A stretch of DNA of 64,000 nt from JBBBNV01 sp037137075 (GCF_037137075.1 NZ_JBBBNV010000011.1:85951-149950); one strand, 5' to 3'; counted from the stretch's first letter, positions 42,499 through 52,220 are shown. Made by a program: numbers and translations. Notes: generated from the letters alone by a model not told the origin.

Positions 42499-44175
42499 CT
42501 AAACTTCCATGATGATTGGTAAGATCATCGGTCTTCTTCTGGTTTGTTCGTACAGGAATCGTCCTAGTGCATCTTTTACATGTGTTTTTAAAGAAGCCCA
42601 TTCATTCACGTTTTCACTCATCAGACGGTGAAGTGTGCTCGTTACGATGCGGTTGGCTTCATCCAGCAAGCCTTCCGACTCCCGTACATACACAAAACCG
42701 CGAGAGATTATATCCGGACCAGACAAAATTGCCCCGTCTTGTTTGCTCAGTGTTACTACAACGACAAGAATGCCATCTTGAGACAGCAGCTTACGGTCGC
42801 GAAGAACGATGTTGCCTACATCCCCTACACCCAATCCGTCGATTAACACGTTGCCTGAAGGAACCTTAGAGCCTTTACGGGCGACGCCATTCTGAACCTC
42901 AATCGTTTCGCCGATATCAACAATGAATACATTTTCTTTGTCGATGCCGACAGATTCGGCTAACAATCCATGCTGACGAAGCATCCGGTATTCACCGTGA
43001 ACAGGAATAAAGTACTTCGGACGCATCAGATTGATCATCAGCTTCAGTTCTTCTTGACTGCCGTGACCGGAAACGTGAACCCCTGTCACAGATCCCGGAC
43101 CATAAATAACATCGGCCCCGATACGGAACAACTCGTCTACCGTGCGGCCGACATAGCGCTCATTCCCCGGAATCGGAGTAGCTGCGATAACGACAGTGTC
43201 TCCCGGCAAAATATCCATTTTGCGGTGTGTAGAACGCGCCATGCGGGTCAATGCTGACATCGGCTCCCCCTGGCTGCCTGTCGAAAGGATAACAACCCGG
43301 TCTGCAGCCAGCTTATTCACCTCTTCAGGCTCAATAAGCATGCCATCCGGTATATGCAGGTATCCCAGCTCTGAGGCAATGGATACGACATTTACCATGC
43401 TGCGTCCGATAACCGTCATTTTACGCCGTGTAGCTACCGCAGCATCAATCACTTGCTGAATACGGTGCACGTTGGAAGCAAAGGTAGCAACCACGACCCG
43501 TTGTTTCGCTTTGCGAAACACTTCTTCAAGTTCCTTGCCTACTACGCTCTCCGAAGGTGTAAATCCGGCTTTTTCCGCGTTGGTACTGTCCGACAACAGA
43601 GCTAACACGCCGCGGCTGCCGATTTCAGCCATCCGCTGCAGGTCCGCATACTGCTCATTTACCGGTGTGTGATCAAATTTAAAGTCGCCTGTATGCACAA
43701 CAAGACCTTCTGGGGTTTCCAAGCAAACGCCGACAGAATCCGGAATACTGTGATTCGTCTTGAAGAACGTTGCTTTCATGCATCCCATTTGAACTTCGGA
43801 ATCCGATGTAATCAAAATCCGCTTCGTTTCACCCAGCAAACCAGCTTCCTTTAATTTGCCTTCGATAAGTCCAAGGGTAAGTCTAGTCCCATAAACCGGC
43901 ACATTAAGCTGTCTGAGCACATAGGGTAATCCGCCAATGTGATCCTCGTGTCCGTGAGTAATCAGAATCCCCCGGACTTTATCCCGATTCTCTACCAAAT
44001 AGCCGATATCCGGAATGACAATATCAATCCCCAGCATGTCCTCTTCAGGAAATTTCAAACCCGAGTCAATGACAACGATATCATTCGCGTATTGCACGCA
44101 ATACATATTTTTACCAATCTCGCCCACGCCGCCCAGAGCGAAAATGGATAGCTTATCCATATTCTTTTTTGACAA
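42499..44175 (-). CDS. rnjB: Ribonuclease J
   Basis: A metallo-beta-lactamase/beta-CASP nuclease for mRNA decay and rRNA maturation. The 558-residue protein has the zinc motif HGHEDHIGGLP, STNAEKAGFTPSE, the beta-CASP residues (LSTGSQGEPMSALTRMA) and the C-terminal domain. Position between dapA and tepA equals that of B. subtilis rnjB (ymfA); the HxHxDH site is intact, so it may be active. J1 versus J2 type cannot be settled without alignment. The TTG start at 44175 follows AGGAGGG. Confidence 0.92.
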   Translation of the reverse strand: MSKKNMDKLSIFALGGVGEIGKNMYCVQYANDIVVIDSGLKFPEEDMLGIDIVIPDIGYLVENRDKVRGILITHGHEDHIGGLPYVLRQLNVPVYGTRLTLGLIEGKLKEAGLLGETKRILITSDSEVQMGCMKATFFKTNHSIPDSVGVCLETPEGLVVHTGDFKFDHTPVNEQYADLQRMAEIGSRGVLALLSDSTNAEKAGFTPSESVVGKELEEVFRKAKQRVVVATFASNVHRIQQVIDAAVATRRKMTVIGRSMVNVVSIASELGYLHIPDGMLIEPEEVNKLAADRVVILSTGSQGEPMSALTRMARSTHRKMDILPGDTVVIAATPIPGNERYVGRTVDELFRIGADVIYGPGSVTGVHVSGHGSQEELKLMINLMRPKYFIPVHGEYRMLRQHGLLAESVGIDKENVFIVDIGETIEVQNGVARKGSKVPSGNVLIDGLGVGDVGNIVLRDRKLLSQDGILVVVVTLSKQDGAILSGPDIISRGFVYVRESEGLLDEANRIVTSTLHRLMSENVNEWASLKTHVKDALGRFLYEQTRRRPMILPIIMEV

Positions 44176-44255
44176 AGCTAACCCTCCTATAAATTATTGA
44201 CGACGATTCTATATACTGCAAACCATTAGAAACCGTACACCAGTCACTTTCCATC

Positions 44256-44285
44256 ATTATACATGATTAATTCTCCCGAACACAA
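44256..44285 (-). promoter_or_regulatory. Predicted promoter of the RNase J gene
   Basis: Minus-strand TTGTGT, 18-base spacer, TATAAT, giving a leader of about 75 bases. Confidence 0.5.
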
Positions 44286-44365
44286 GTCGGAGGATACCCA
44301 AACTTAGCGTACCCTGAAACGAATCAAGCGATGCCCCTGCTCTACCGCGCAGAGCCGTCTCCCAT

Positions 44366-45247
44366 TTACTTCCGCAGCAAATCGGCAATAAACCGGCCTT
44401 CTTGCTCTGTTACAGCCACCATCGGCAGACGAAGCCCACCTACTGCATAGCCGGATAACTGAAGCGCGTACTTGATTGGCGCCGGATTCGGCACACGATG
44501 CGGACATTCGAACATGCCCTTAAAAATCGGATGCAAATCCTGGTGCAGCTTGGCTGCAGCAGCTACATCGCCTTTGACATAGGTGTCGATCAGCTCGCGA
44601 ATCTCGCTTCCGATAATGTGGGACGCTACGCTAACGACTCCATAACCGCCTACTGCCAGCAATGGCAGCGTCAGGTTGTCGTCCCCGCTGTACAGACGGA
44701 ATCCTTCCGGAGCGCCTGCGGCGATACGAGTCATTATATCCAAATCGCCTGTCGATTCCTTGGTGGCGACGATATTCGGAAGCTGGGCCAGACGCAGGGT
44801 TGTCTCAGCGGACAAGGTTACCCCTGTCCGGCTTGGGATATTGTACAGCATCACCGGCAAGGATGTCGATTCAGCGATTGCTTTGAAATGCTGATACAGC
44901 CCTTCATCATTGGGACGGTTATAATATGGGGAAACCACAAGAACGCCGTCCACCCCGACTTGCTCCGCCTGCTTCGTCAAATGAATCGAATGCGCCGTAT
45001 TGTTACTGCCGGTACCGGCGATAATTTTGCAGCGGCCTCCGGCTTGCTTTTTCGCAAACGCAAACAATTCCAATTTCTCTTCATCGGACAGCGTAGGCGA
45101 TTCGCCTGTAGTCCCGCATACAACAAGGCTGTCAGACTTCTGATCTACAATGAGATGCTCAATCAGTCTTTCGAGCTCCGACCAAGAAATTTGCAGCTGT
45201 TCGTCAAAAGGGGTTACCATCGCGGTAACCAATCTTCCAAAATCCAT
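44366..45247 (-). CDS. dapA: 4-hydroxy-tetrahydrodipicolinate synthase
   Basis: DapA condenses aspartate semialdehyde with pyruvate, the branch-point step to DAP, lysine and dipicolinate. The 293-residue protein has VTAMVTPFDE, VCGTTGESPTL, YNIPSRTGV (Tyr) and the Schiff-base Lys in IVATKESTGDLD. The ATG at 45247 follows GGGAGG; a 10-residue upstream extension is not supported. It is the last gene of the dpaAB-asd-dapG-dapA cluster. Confidence 0.96.
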   Translation of the reverse strand: MDFGRLVTAMVTPFDEQLQISWSELERLIEHLIVDQKSDSLVVCGTTGESPTLSDEEKLELFAFAKKQAGGRCKIIAGTGSNNTAHSIHLTKQAEQVGVDGVLVVSPYYNRPNDEGLYQHFKAIAESTSLPVMLYNIPSRTGVTLSAETTLRLAQLPNIVATKESTGDLDIMTRIAAGAPEGFRLYSGDDNLTLPLLAVGGYGVVSVASHIIGSEIRELIDTYVKGDVAAAAKLHQDLHPIFKGMFECPHRVPNPAPIKYALQLSGYAVGGLRLPMVAVTEQEGRFIADLLRK

Positions 45248-45276
45248 CGTATTCAACCTCCCGCATTTAACCAGCA

Positions 45277-46497
45277 CTATCTATTGTGAAGTCCGAAGGT
45301 CCGATGCAGCGCTTTGACCGCCGGCTTCATATCTTCTCCCTTAACCAATACCCAAATCGTAGCATTCGAGTCCGAAGACTGCAAGATCTGAATGTCCTGC
45401 TCCGTCAGCGCCTCCACGATCGTCGCCATAATGCCCGGCACACCGTTAATGCCGCCGCCGATAATCGACACCTTGGCGCATTGCTTGCGGTATCTCGGCG
45501 CGTAATTCAGCTCTTTCAAAATTTCGACCGCTTTATCCGCTACATGATCAAAGACCGTATAAACAACCCCGGACGGATTAACATTGATAAAGTCAACGCT
45601 AATATGATGCTGCGCCATCGCTTTGAATACCCGAAGCTGCAGATCATACTGTCCTTCCGCTGCGGTTACTTCGATCTGGGTAATACTCGGCACGTGGGCG
45701 ATTCCGGTCACGAACCGGTCTGCAACCTGGCGCACCCCTCCGGCAAGCTCGCGCTGCCCGAAGACGAGCGTCCCCTGATCGGTCCCAAACGTATTCCGCA
45801 CACGAATCGGAATGTTCGCTTCCATTGCAACTTCAACCGCCCGGGGGTGAATAACCTTCGCTCCATGATGCGCCATATTGCAAATTTCCGTATAAGAGAC
45901 CTGCCCTAGCGGCTTGGCGTCTTCAACAATCCGCGGATCGGCGGTGTAAATGCCGTCCACATCGGTATAAATATCACAGACCTCGGCTTTGAGCGCAGCG
46001 GCCAGCGCCGTCGCGGACGTGTCACTGCCGCCCCGCCCCAATGTCGTAAAATCATTCGCGCTGGTTCGTCCCTGAAAACCGCAAACGATAACCACTTCCT
46101 GCTGGCTCAAATGTGACCGGATTCGTGTCGGATCGATCGAAACAATGTGGGCATTTCCAAAGACATGGTTTGTTAAAATGCCTGCTTGCGCTCCGGTAAA
46201 TGCAGCCGCCGGGATACCACGTTCATGCAATAGGCTGCACAGCGTAGCCGCGGAAATCATCTCTCCGCAGCAAAGCAGCATATCCCGTTCCCGTTCCGGC
46301 AGCCGGTTCCCGTTTTGTTCGATCCATTCCAGCAGTGTGTCCGTGGCGTACGGTTCCCCTTTTCGGCCCATGGCCGATACAACCACAACCAGACGGTATC
46401 CGTCTTCTAGAGCATCTTGTATATGTCGAATGGCGTGTTCTCTGGCTTCTTTGGTTGAAAGGGAGGTGCCTCCGAATTTCTGCACCAGGATGCGCAT
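45277..46497 (-). CDS. dapG: Aspartate kinase (DapG-type, two ACT domains)
   Basis: Aspartate kinase catalyses the first step of the aspartate pathway. The 406-residue protein has the kinase domain (KFGGTSLSTKEAREHA, GRGGSDTSATALAAAL, TDVDGIYTADPRIV) and two C-terminal ACT domains (about residues 265-406). It lies between asd and dapA, as does the DAP-inhibited isozyme DapG in B. subtilis. The ATG at 46497 follows GAGGGGGGA; a 90-residue open extension upstream is rejected. Confidence 0.94.
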   Translation of the reverse strand: MRILVQKFGGTSLSTKEAREHAIRHIQDALEDGYRLVVVVSAMGRKGEPYATDTLLEWIEQNGNRLPERERDMLLCCGEMISAATLCSLLHERGIPAAAFTGAQAGILTNHVFGNAHIVSIDPTRIRSHLSQQEVVIVCGFQGRTSANDFTTLGRGGSDTSATALAAALKAEVCDIYTDVDGIYTADPRIVEDAKPLGQVSYTEICNMAHHGAKVIHPRAVEVAMEANIPIRVRNTFGTDQGTLVFGQRELAGGVRQVADRFVTGIAHVPSITQIEVTAAEGQYDLQLRVFKAMAQHHISVDFINVNPSGVVYTVFDHVADKAVEILKELNYAPRYRKQCAKVSIIGGGINGVPGIMATIVEALTEQDIQILQSSDSNATIWVLVKGEDMKPAVKALHRTFGLHNR

Positions 46498-46564
46498 TGG
46501 CTTCCCCCCTCGATGCTTGGCATCGACCCCGAGTAAACTTCCCAAAACGTGTCCATACAAAATA

Positions 46565-47601
46565 TTACTTCTCGCTAACAAGACGCTCCGCGATTTGGAC
46601 AGCATTCCACGCGGCACCCTTGAGCAGGTTATCCGAAACAATCCACATATTGAGCGCAAGCGGATTGTACAGGTCACGGCGCACACGGCCGACAAAAACC
46701 TCATGTTTTCCCGCGGCCTCTGTTGCCAGAGGATACTGCTGCTCCGCAGGGTTATCTTGAAGCACAATCCCCGGTGCAGAAGCCAGCAGGCTGTTTACTT
46801 CATCCAGATGAAACGGCTGTTTCATCTCCACATAAACCGATTCGGAATGGCCGTATACGACCGGGATACGGACACATGTTGCCGTAACCTGAATGGAATC
46901 GTCACCCATCATTTTCTTGGTTTCGTTAATCATTTTCATTTCTTCATTCGTAAAACCGTTATCCCAAAATTGATCGATTTGCGGAATCGCGTTGAAAGCG
47001 ATTTGATGCTTTACAGGGAGCGCGCCAACCGGTAAAATTTGCGGTTCTACGTAATTTCCGGCCAAAGCCTCTTTGGATTGACGAAGCAGCTCGTCAATTG
47101 CCTTTGCCCCGGCTCCGGATACAGCCTGGTAGGTTGAAACAATAATACGGGAAATGCCGTAACAATCCTGCAGCGGCTTCAAGGCGACTGCCATTTGAAT
47201 CGTAGAGCAGTTCGGGTTGGCGATAATGCCCTTGTGTAATTTCATTTGATCCGCATTCACTTCAGGCACGACCAGCGGGGTTTCCGGGTCCATGCGGAAA
47301 GCATGGGTGTTATCGATACAGACCGCACCGTGCTTAACTGCAAACGGAGCAAGCTTCTTGCTAATGTCTCCGCCGGCACTGAACAATGCAATATGAACGC
47401 CTTGGAAGGAGTCCGGAACGGCTCTTGAATAATAACGTCTTGTCCTTTGAACTTGACCGTTTTTCCGGCCGAACGACCGGAAGCAAGCAGCTTTAATTCA
47501 TGAATCGGGAAATCGCGCTCCTCAAGAAGCCGGAGCATTTGCTCCCCAACGGCGCCTGTTGCTCCAACGACGGCTACATTAAAACGCTGTTGATTGGACA
47601 T
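46565..47601 (-). pseudogene. asd: Aspartate-semialdehyde dehydrogenase, frameshifted
   Basis: Asd reduces aspartyl phosphate to aspartate semialdehyde. The first frame (ATG at 47601 after GGGAGAG) reads NVAVVGATGAVGEQMLRLLE and runs correctly to DVIIQE. Sequence then goes out of frame near 47421, where the proper continuation AVPDSFQGVHIALFSAGGD lies in the next frame and runs intact to the stop. It includes the catalytic Cys in ANPNCSTIQ. Restoring one base (GAG GCC GTT instead of GAGCCGTT) gives 345 residues, the normal length. All motifs are intact, so a sequencing or assembly error is more likely than a decayed gene. The flanking pathway genes are intact. Confidence 0.85.
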
Positions 47602-47634
47602 CCTTGTCTCTCCCTTTAAGCTTGGTGGCCTGGA

Positions 47635-48237
47635 TCAGGAATTCAAATCATTGAATTTCTCAATAACCATGGGCTGCAGCTGTCTGCCCGCCAGGGCTTC
47701 TGCACACGTGTCCATAATTAATTCCATCCGGGCAACAAGGGAGTTTGGCTTCGCCTTCGGGTTATCCTGACCAAAGGGCACAAAATATATAAATTTGGCT
47801 ACGAGCAGCTTCGCTATGTTAGCCGCGTTCAAGCCAAGTCCATCATTGGTTGAAATGGCCAGAACAAGCGGACGCTGGTTTCGCATCTGTGCCTTGGCCG
47901 CCATCAAAACAGCACTGTCCGTTAAAGCATTGGCCAGCCGGCTTGTAGTGTTGCCGGTACATGGCGCAATGACAAGAATGTCAAGCAGTTTACTGGGTCC
48001 GAGCGGCTCTGCTTCAACAATTGAAGAAATAATTTCATTTCCGGTAATATCTCTCAACTGTTTCTGCCAATCATCCGATTTGCCAAATCGCGTGTCAGTC
48101 GTCAGGATCGTATTCGAAACGATGGGAACCACCCTGGCTCCGGCATCGATAAACGACTGGATGTAAGGCATCACTTCCGCGAAGGTGCAGTGCGATCCGG
48201 TCAAAGCAAAACCTACCGTTTTCCCATGCCAATTCAT
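47635..48237 (-). CDS. dpaB: Dipicolinate synthase subunit B
   Basis: SpoVFB/DpaB, a flavoprotein-fold subunit that with DpaA makes dipicolinic acid for the spore core. The 200-residue protein has WHGKTVGFALTGSHCTFAEV and VIAPCTGNTTSRLANALTDS, typical of the family. It overlaps the dpaA stop by four bases (ATGA) and has GGAGG upstream. Expression is expected in the mother cell with dpaA. Confidence 0.95.
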   Translation of the reverse strand: MNWHGKTVGFALTGSHCTFAEVMPYIQSFIDAGARVVPIVSNTILTTDTRFGKSDDWQKQLRDITGNEIISSIVEAEPLGPSKLLDILVIAPCTGNTTSRLANALTDSAVLMAAKAQMRNQRPLVLAISTNDGLGLNAANIAKLLVAKFIYFVPFGQDNPKAKPNSLVARMELIMDTCAEALAGRQLQPMVIEKFNDLNS

Positions 48238-49133
48238 TCCTTATTCCTCCCGTTCTTGAAGTCATCCAAAATGAGCTGACTGAGCGTATTCGCTATGATG
48301 CGTCCGGCTGTTTTGGGTGCGACAATTCCAGGGAGCCCGGGGGCCAGCATCGCTTTGACACCGCGTTTTTCGGCATAGCGGAAATCGGTTCCGCCGGGCC
48401 TTGACGCCAAATCGATAATTAACGCCCGATGTGGAATGTTGGCAATAACTTGCGCTGTGACTATCATAGTCGGAATTGTATTAAAAAGCAAGTCAATATT
48501 CTTCACCCGATCAGCTAATTCGTGCAAATAAAAAGCGTCAAATCCCATCTCAATCGCACGCGCGAAATGCTCCGGGCGGCGAATTCCGACCTTGACCTCC
48601 GCGCCGACGCCCTGCAGCGTTCTGGCCATCGTCAAGCCTGTTCTGCCCATCCCCAAAACCATGCTCCGCGACCCGTGCACTGTAATATCCGTATTCTGGA
48701 TAGCCATCATCAATGCACCTTCGGCGGTAGGAATGGAATTGTAAATCGCCACATCATCTCGTTCAAACAATTCGACCAGCTCAATATCAAACTTGGCGCA
48801 CAGCCCCTTCAAGAAAGGCTTCGCCATACCGGTATAAACCTTCGCCTGCTTCGGCAGCCGCCCGATATGATCCTCGGTTATCCGCAGGACCTCATCCGAA
48901 AAAATCGTGTCAACCACACCGTCATCATCAGTTCCCACGGCCGGCAGCACAAGCGCGTGAAGATCGCCGAACCAATCCGGCTCCAGCTTCTTTTTATTCA
49001 CGCCGCTAAACTCGCTTTGCAGGTTGTCAAAGCCGACCATAGTTACACTGGCATCCAATTCCGCAAATTTATGAATGACTTCCAGCTGACGCGCGTCTCC
49101 GCCGATGAAGGCTACTTGCAGTCCGGTGAGCAT
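48234..49133 (-). CDS. dpaA: Dipicolinate synthase subunit A
   Basis: SpoVFA/DpaA, the dehydrogenase-like subunit of dipicolinate synthase. The 299-residue protein has an N-terminal domain (VAFIGGDARQLEVIHKFAEL) and a nucleotide-binding domain (SMVLGMGRTGLTMARTLQGV). It uses 4-hydroxy-tetrahydrodipicolinate, the product of DapA, also encoded in this cluster. A SigK-type promoter lies 35-65 bases before the ATG. The dut terminator separates it from the gene upstream. Confidence 0.95.
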   Translation of the reverse strand: MLTGLQVAFIGGDARQLEVIHKFAELDASVTMVGFDNLQSEFSGVNKKKLEPDWFGDLHALVLPAVGTDDDGVVDTIFSDEVLRITEDHIGRLPKQAKVYTGMAKPFLKGLCAKFDIELVELFERDDVAIYNSIPTAEGALMMAIQNTDITVHGSRSMVLGMGRTGLTMARTLQGVGAEVKVGIRRPEHFARAIEMGFDAFYLHELADRVKNIDLLFNTIPTMIVTAQVIANIPHRALIIDLASRPGGTDFRYAEKRGVKAMLAPGLPGIVAPKTAGRIIANTLSQLILDDFKNGRNKE

Positions 49134-49168
49134 GCCCTGTCACTCCCTTCGCCCTCGCCTAGATATGA

Positions 49169-49197
49169 CATCTTATGCCGTGGCCCAGAGATGGGTG
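49169..49197 (-). promoter_or_regulatory. Predicted SigK promoter of dpaAB
   Basis: Minus-strand CACC (49197-49194), 16-base spacer, CATAAGATG (49177-49169), matching mACm-16-CATAnnnTA with one mismatch. SigK control of spoVF is known in B. subtilis. Confidence 0.6.
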
Positions 49198-49237
49198 ACT
49201 GCCTCAGAGCGGGTTCAGGCCCCATGCAAAATAATGC

Positions 49238-49264
49238 AAAAAAAGCACTCCGCTGTGGAAGTGC
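49238..49264 (-). terminator. Terminator of dut
   Basis: GCACTTCC pairs with GGAGTGC, with one unpaired base, followed by seven Ts on the minus strand. Confidence 0.85.
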
Positions 49265-49290
49265 TTCTTCGCATCAATTTTCCCGGTTGC

Positions 49291-49743
49291 TCAGCTGACG
49301 CCAGTATGGCCGAAGCCGCCTGCTCCGCGCTTCGTCTCTGACAATTCCGCAACGACCTCAAACGAAACCTGAGGCACAACCTGAAATACCATTTGGGCAA
49401 TTCGCTCTCCGCGCTGAAACGTAAACGGCTTCTGCCCTAAATTAATCAACAGCACTTTAATTTCGCCGCGATAGTCCGCATCAATGGTCCCGGGCGAATT
49501 CAAAGCCGTAATGCCATGCTTGAACGCAAGTCCGCTGCGCGGCCGGATCTGCGCTTCCAGCTCCGGCGGCATAGCGATGGCTATTCCCGTCGGAATAAGC
49601 CCCCGCTCTCCAGGCTGGAGCGTCACCGGTGTCTCAACGGCGGCATACAAATCAAAGCCGCTGGCCAGGTCGGACATTTTCTGCGGGTTCGGAACATCCT
49701 CGTTTCCGGGAAATTTTTTTAGCTCAACTGTATACTGCTGCAT
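49291..49743 (-). CDS. dut: dUTP diphosphatase
   Basis: Trimeric dUTPase that hydrolyses dUTP to dUMP. The 150-residue protein has the five motifs: ASGFDLYAA, PRSGLAFKHG, NSPGTIDADYRGEI, GERIAQMVF and the C-terminal RGAGGFGHTG (normally GSTG or similar; here GHTG). The ATG at 49743 follows GAGGAGG. It takes the place between the M16 peptidase gene and dpaA where B. subtilis has ymxH. Confidence 0.95.
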   Translation of the reverse strand: MQQYTVELKKFPGNEDVPNPQKMSDLASGFDLYAAVETPVTLQPGERGLIPTGIAIAMPPELEAQIRPRSGLAFKHGITALNSPGTIDADYRGEIKVLLINLGQKPFTFQRGERIAQMVFQVVPQVSFEVVAELSETKRGAGGFGHTGVS

Positions 49744-49782
49744 CTTCGTAGTTCCTCCTCAAAAGCAACGATGTTTAGAAGC

Positions 49783-51021
49783 TTAAGGCCGAATGACCTT
49801 CAACGGACCGTCCGAATGACCGACCATAGCAACCGCAAAAGGCTGCGAGAACATCCTCTTGGACACGGCTGCGATTTGCTCCGGGGTCACGGCTTCAATT
49901 TTGCGAATCATTTCGTCCAAATCTTCATGCCTGCCGAGCATAAGCTCGTTTTTGCCCATCCGGTTCATCCGGCTTCCGGTGCTCTCAAGGCTTAGAATCA
50001 GACTGCCCTTCAGCTGCTCTTTTCCTTTGCGCACCTCCGCGTCGGTCAAGCCCTTGGTCGCTACCTCATGAAGGAGCTCCGAGGTCAGCTTCAACACTTC
50101 TTCGGTCTGCTTCGGCGCCGTTCCTGCATATACCGTAAACATCCCCGTATCGATGTAGGAGGAGTGATACGAATAGACGGAATACGCAAGGCCCCGTTTT
50201 TCACGAATCTCCTGGAACAGGCGCGAGCTCATCCCGCCGCCGATTGCATTATTTAAGAGCACCATCGGGTAAACGTCCGGATCCTGGAACGCACAGCCCG
50301 GCAGGGCCAGGCAAATATGGTTCTGCTCTGTTTTCTTCCCGTGAAAAATCGTTTCGCTATGAAATGGTGCGGCTTCGGTCGGAATACTTCCTCCCTGGGC
50401 TGCAAAAGCCCCGAAAAACCGTTCAATCAGCTCCACTACCCGGTCATCAATGTTCCCAGCCACACTGATTACGGTATCGGATACAGTATAACGCTCCTGC
50501 ATGTATTGCTTTAAGCTGTGCGGCTGCAGCGCCACCAGGTTGGCTTCTGTTCCCAGAATACTGTAGCCGAGCGGATGCTTTCCATAAGCGGCACGGGCAA
50601 TCAAATCGTGCACGAGATCATCCGGCGTATCCTCGTACATCGAGATTTCCTCAATAATGACGTTTTTTTCTTTTTCCAGCTCTTCCGTATCTATCCGGGA
50701 ATTAAAAAACATATCCGCCAGCACTTCCACCGCAATCGGCAGATGTTCGTCCAGCACCTTGGCATAGTAGCAGGTGTATTCCTTGGACGTAAAGGCATTC
50801 ACGTTCCCGCCAATCCCGTCAAACACATCCGCGATATCTTTGGCGGAATGACGGTCCGTTCCTTTAAATAGCATATGTTCAATACAATGAGAAATCCCGT
50901 TATTGTCAGGAATCTCATTTCGTGAGCCCGTCTTCACCCAAATTCCGAAAGAAACCGAACGGCAGGTCGGGATTTGCTCCAATACGAGTCGCAATCCATT
51001 GGACAAGGTTACTTTTTCCAT
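49783..51021 (-). CDS. mlpA: M16-family zinc peptidase (MlpA/YmxG)
   Basis: The 412-residue protein has the zinc motif HCIEH (in GISHCIEHMLFKGT), the downstream Glu in VIIEEISMYEDTPDD and the full M16 N- and C-domains resembling mitochondrial processing peptidase beta. B. subtilis YmxG (MlpA) lies in the same place and negatively affects protease expression; the substrate is unknown. The ATG at 51021 follows AGGAG. Confidence 0.92.
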   Translation of the reverse strand: MEKVTLSNGLRLVLEQIPTCRSVSFGIWVKTGSRNEIPDNNGISHCIEHMLFKGTDRHSAKDIADVFDGIGGNVNAFTSKEYTCYYAKVLDEHLPIAVEVLADMFFNSRIDTEELEKEKNVIIEEISMYEDTPDDLVHDLIARAAYGKHPLGYSILGTEANLVALQPHSLKQYMQERYTVSDTVISVAGNIDDRVVELIERFFGAFAAQGGSIPTEAAPFHSETIFHGKKTEQNHICLALPGCAFQDPDVYPMVLLNNAIGGGMSSRLFQEIREKRGLAYSVYSYHSSYIDTGMFTVYAGTAPKQTEEVLKLTSELLHEVATKGLTDAEVRKGKEQLKGSLILSLESTGSRMNRMGKNELMLGRHEDLDEMIRKIEAVTPEQIAAVSKRMFSQPFAVAMVGHSDGPLKVIRP

Positions 51022-51079
51022 CCGTATCTCCTTTATGACGTTTTCTCGTCATGTACAATTGCACACTATTCGCATTTTA

Positions 51080-52129
51080 TCAAAATTTGCCTTGCGGCTC
51101 AACGGAAGGCACCCGTTTAGGAGACAGCAGCTCGCTAACTGTACCAAGCGTCAGCCCCCGCTGCTTCATCGTTTGAATCATGCCCGGCAGCGCCCGGCTG
51201 GAGGAAGAGGTCGGATGCATCAAAATCATCGCCCCCGGTTCAATCCGGCTGCTAATCCGCATCTGTATCCAGGATGGGTCCGGTTTTTTCCAATCGACGG
51301 TATCGATGGTCCAAAGCACGGTCTTCAGCTTCAGCTCATGTGCGATCCGTACCGTCTGCATATTAAAATCACCCGATGGCGGAGCGAACAGCGTGTTGTT
51401 CACCTGAAGCTTTTCTCGCAGCAGCACCTCCGTCTTACGAATCTCCTCCCGCGCGGCCTCGGGCCCAAGCTTGCTCATATCCTTATGCGAGTAGGCATGA
51501 TTGGACATTTCATGTCCCTCCGCTTGAATCAGCTTCGCCGTTTCTACATTTTTGTTCAGCCAAGAGCCGTCAAAGAAAAACGTCGCCTTTACCTGTTCCT
51601 TACGGAGGGTCTCGAGAATGGACGGGATATATTCGTTGCCCCAGGCTACATTGATCATCAGCGCAGCCATCGGCTTATTGGGATTTCCTTTATAAATTGG
51701 CTGTGCTCCCAAATCCTCCAGCTGCACAGACGGATCCACTTCCTTCATGACCCACGGGATTTCCGCCTGGGAATCCACCGCCAAGGACGATTTGGCCAGC
51801 AAAAAGGTTTGGTCGATGTCCACTTCCACACCATTGTACCCGGGAATGGCTTTCCAAACCGAGTCTACCTTTGCGTTGACAGGCGGAATGTATTTGGCTT
51901 TGGCCTCCGCGCGTATCCGTTCCAGCAGCTCCTGCTCCCGCTCATGAGTCCGTAGCTCCCGGCTGTCCAAAGCAAAAAGCTGATTGACGGTTTGTATTGC
52001 CGGTGCTTTACTGGTGGCCGAGCCGGTCTTGACCGCAGCGATATAGCTGTCAATACTGTCTATACTCGTCAAAAACAGCGATGCCACCAGAAGCAGTCCC
52101 AAAATCGGCAGCTTACGGTGGTGATTCAT
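51080..52129 (-). CDS. ylxY: YlxY-type polysaccharide deacetylase with altered active site
   Basis: The 349-residue protein has a signal/anchor (residues 5-25), a linker and a C-terminal NodB domain. HxxxH is kept (MSNHAYSHKDM) and FAPPSGDF matches the RPP region. The catalytic TFDDGP motif is replaced by INVAWGNEY, as I recall in YlxY proteins. So it is likely not a normal deacetylase, though it may bind sugar or act in another way. The ATG at 52129 follows GGAAGG; a GTG two codons upstream is less well placed. A weak SigG-like pair (TAATA, 19 bases, CATCATA) precedes it. Confidence 0.85.
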   Translation of the reverse strand: MNHHRKLPILGLLLVASLFLTSIDSIDSYIAAVKTGSATSKAPAIQTVNQLFALDSRELRTHEREQELLERIRAEAKAKYIPPVNAKVDSVWKAIPGYNGVEVDIDQTFLLAKSSLAVDSQAEIPWVMKEVDPSVQLEDLGAQPIYKGNPNKPMAALMINVAWGNEYIPSILETLRKEQVKATFFFDGSWLNKNVETAKLIQAEGHEMSNHAYSHKDMSKLGPEAAREEIRKTEVLLREKLQVNNTLFAPPSGDFNMQTVRIAHELKLKTVLWTIDTVDWKKPDPSWIQMRISSRIEPGAMILMHPTSSSSRALPGMIQTMKQRGLTLGTVSELLSPKRVPSVEPQGKF

Positions 52130-52220
52130 GTGCACCTTCCCTTTCCCCTACTTGTACATCATATGATGCGGGGGAAAAGATTAGACATATTACATCCTGC
52201 AGAAGCGTAACAAAAGAGAA

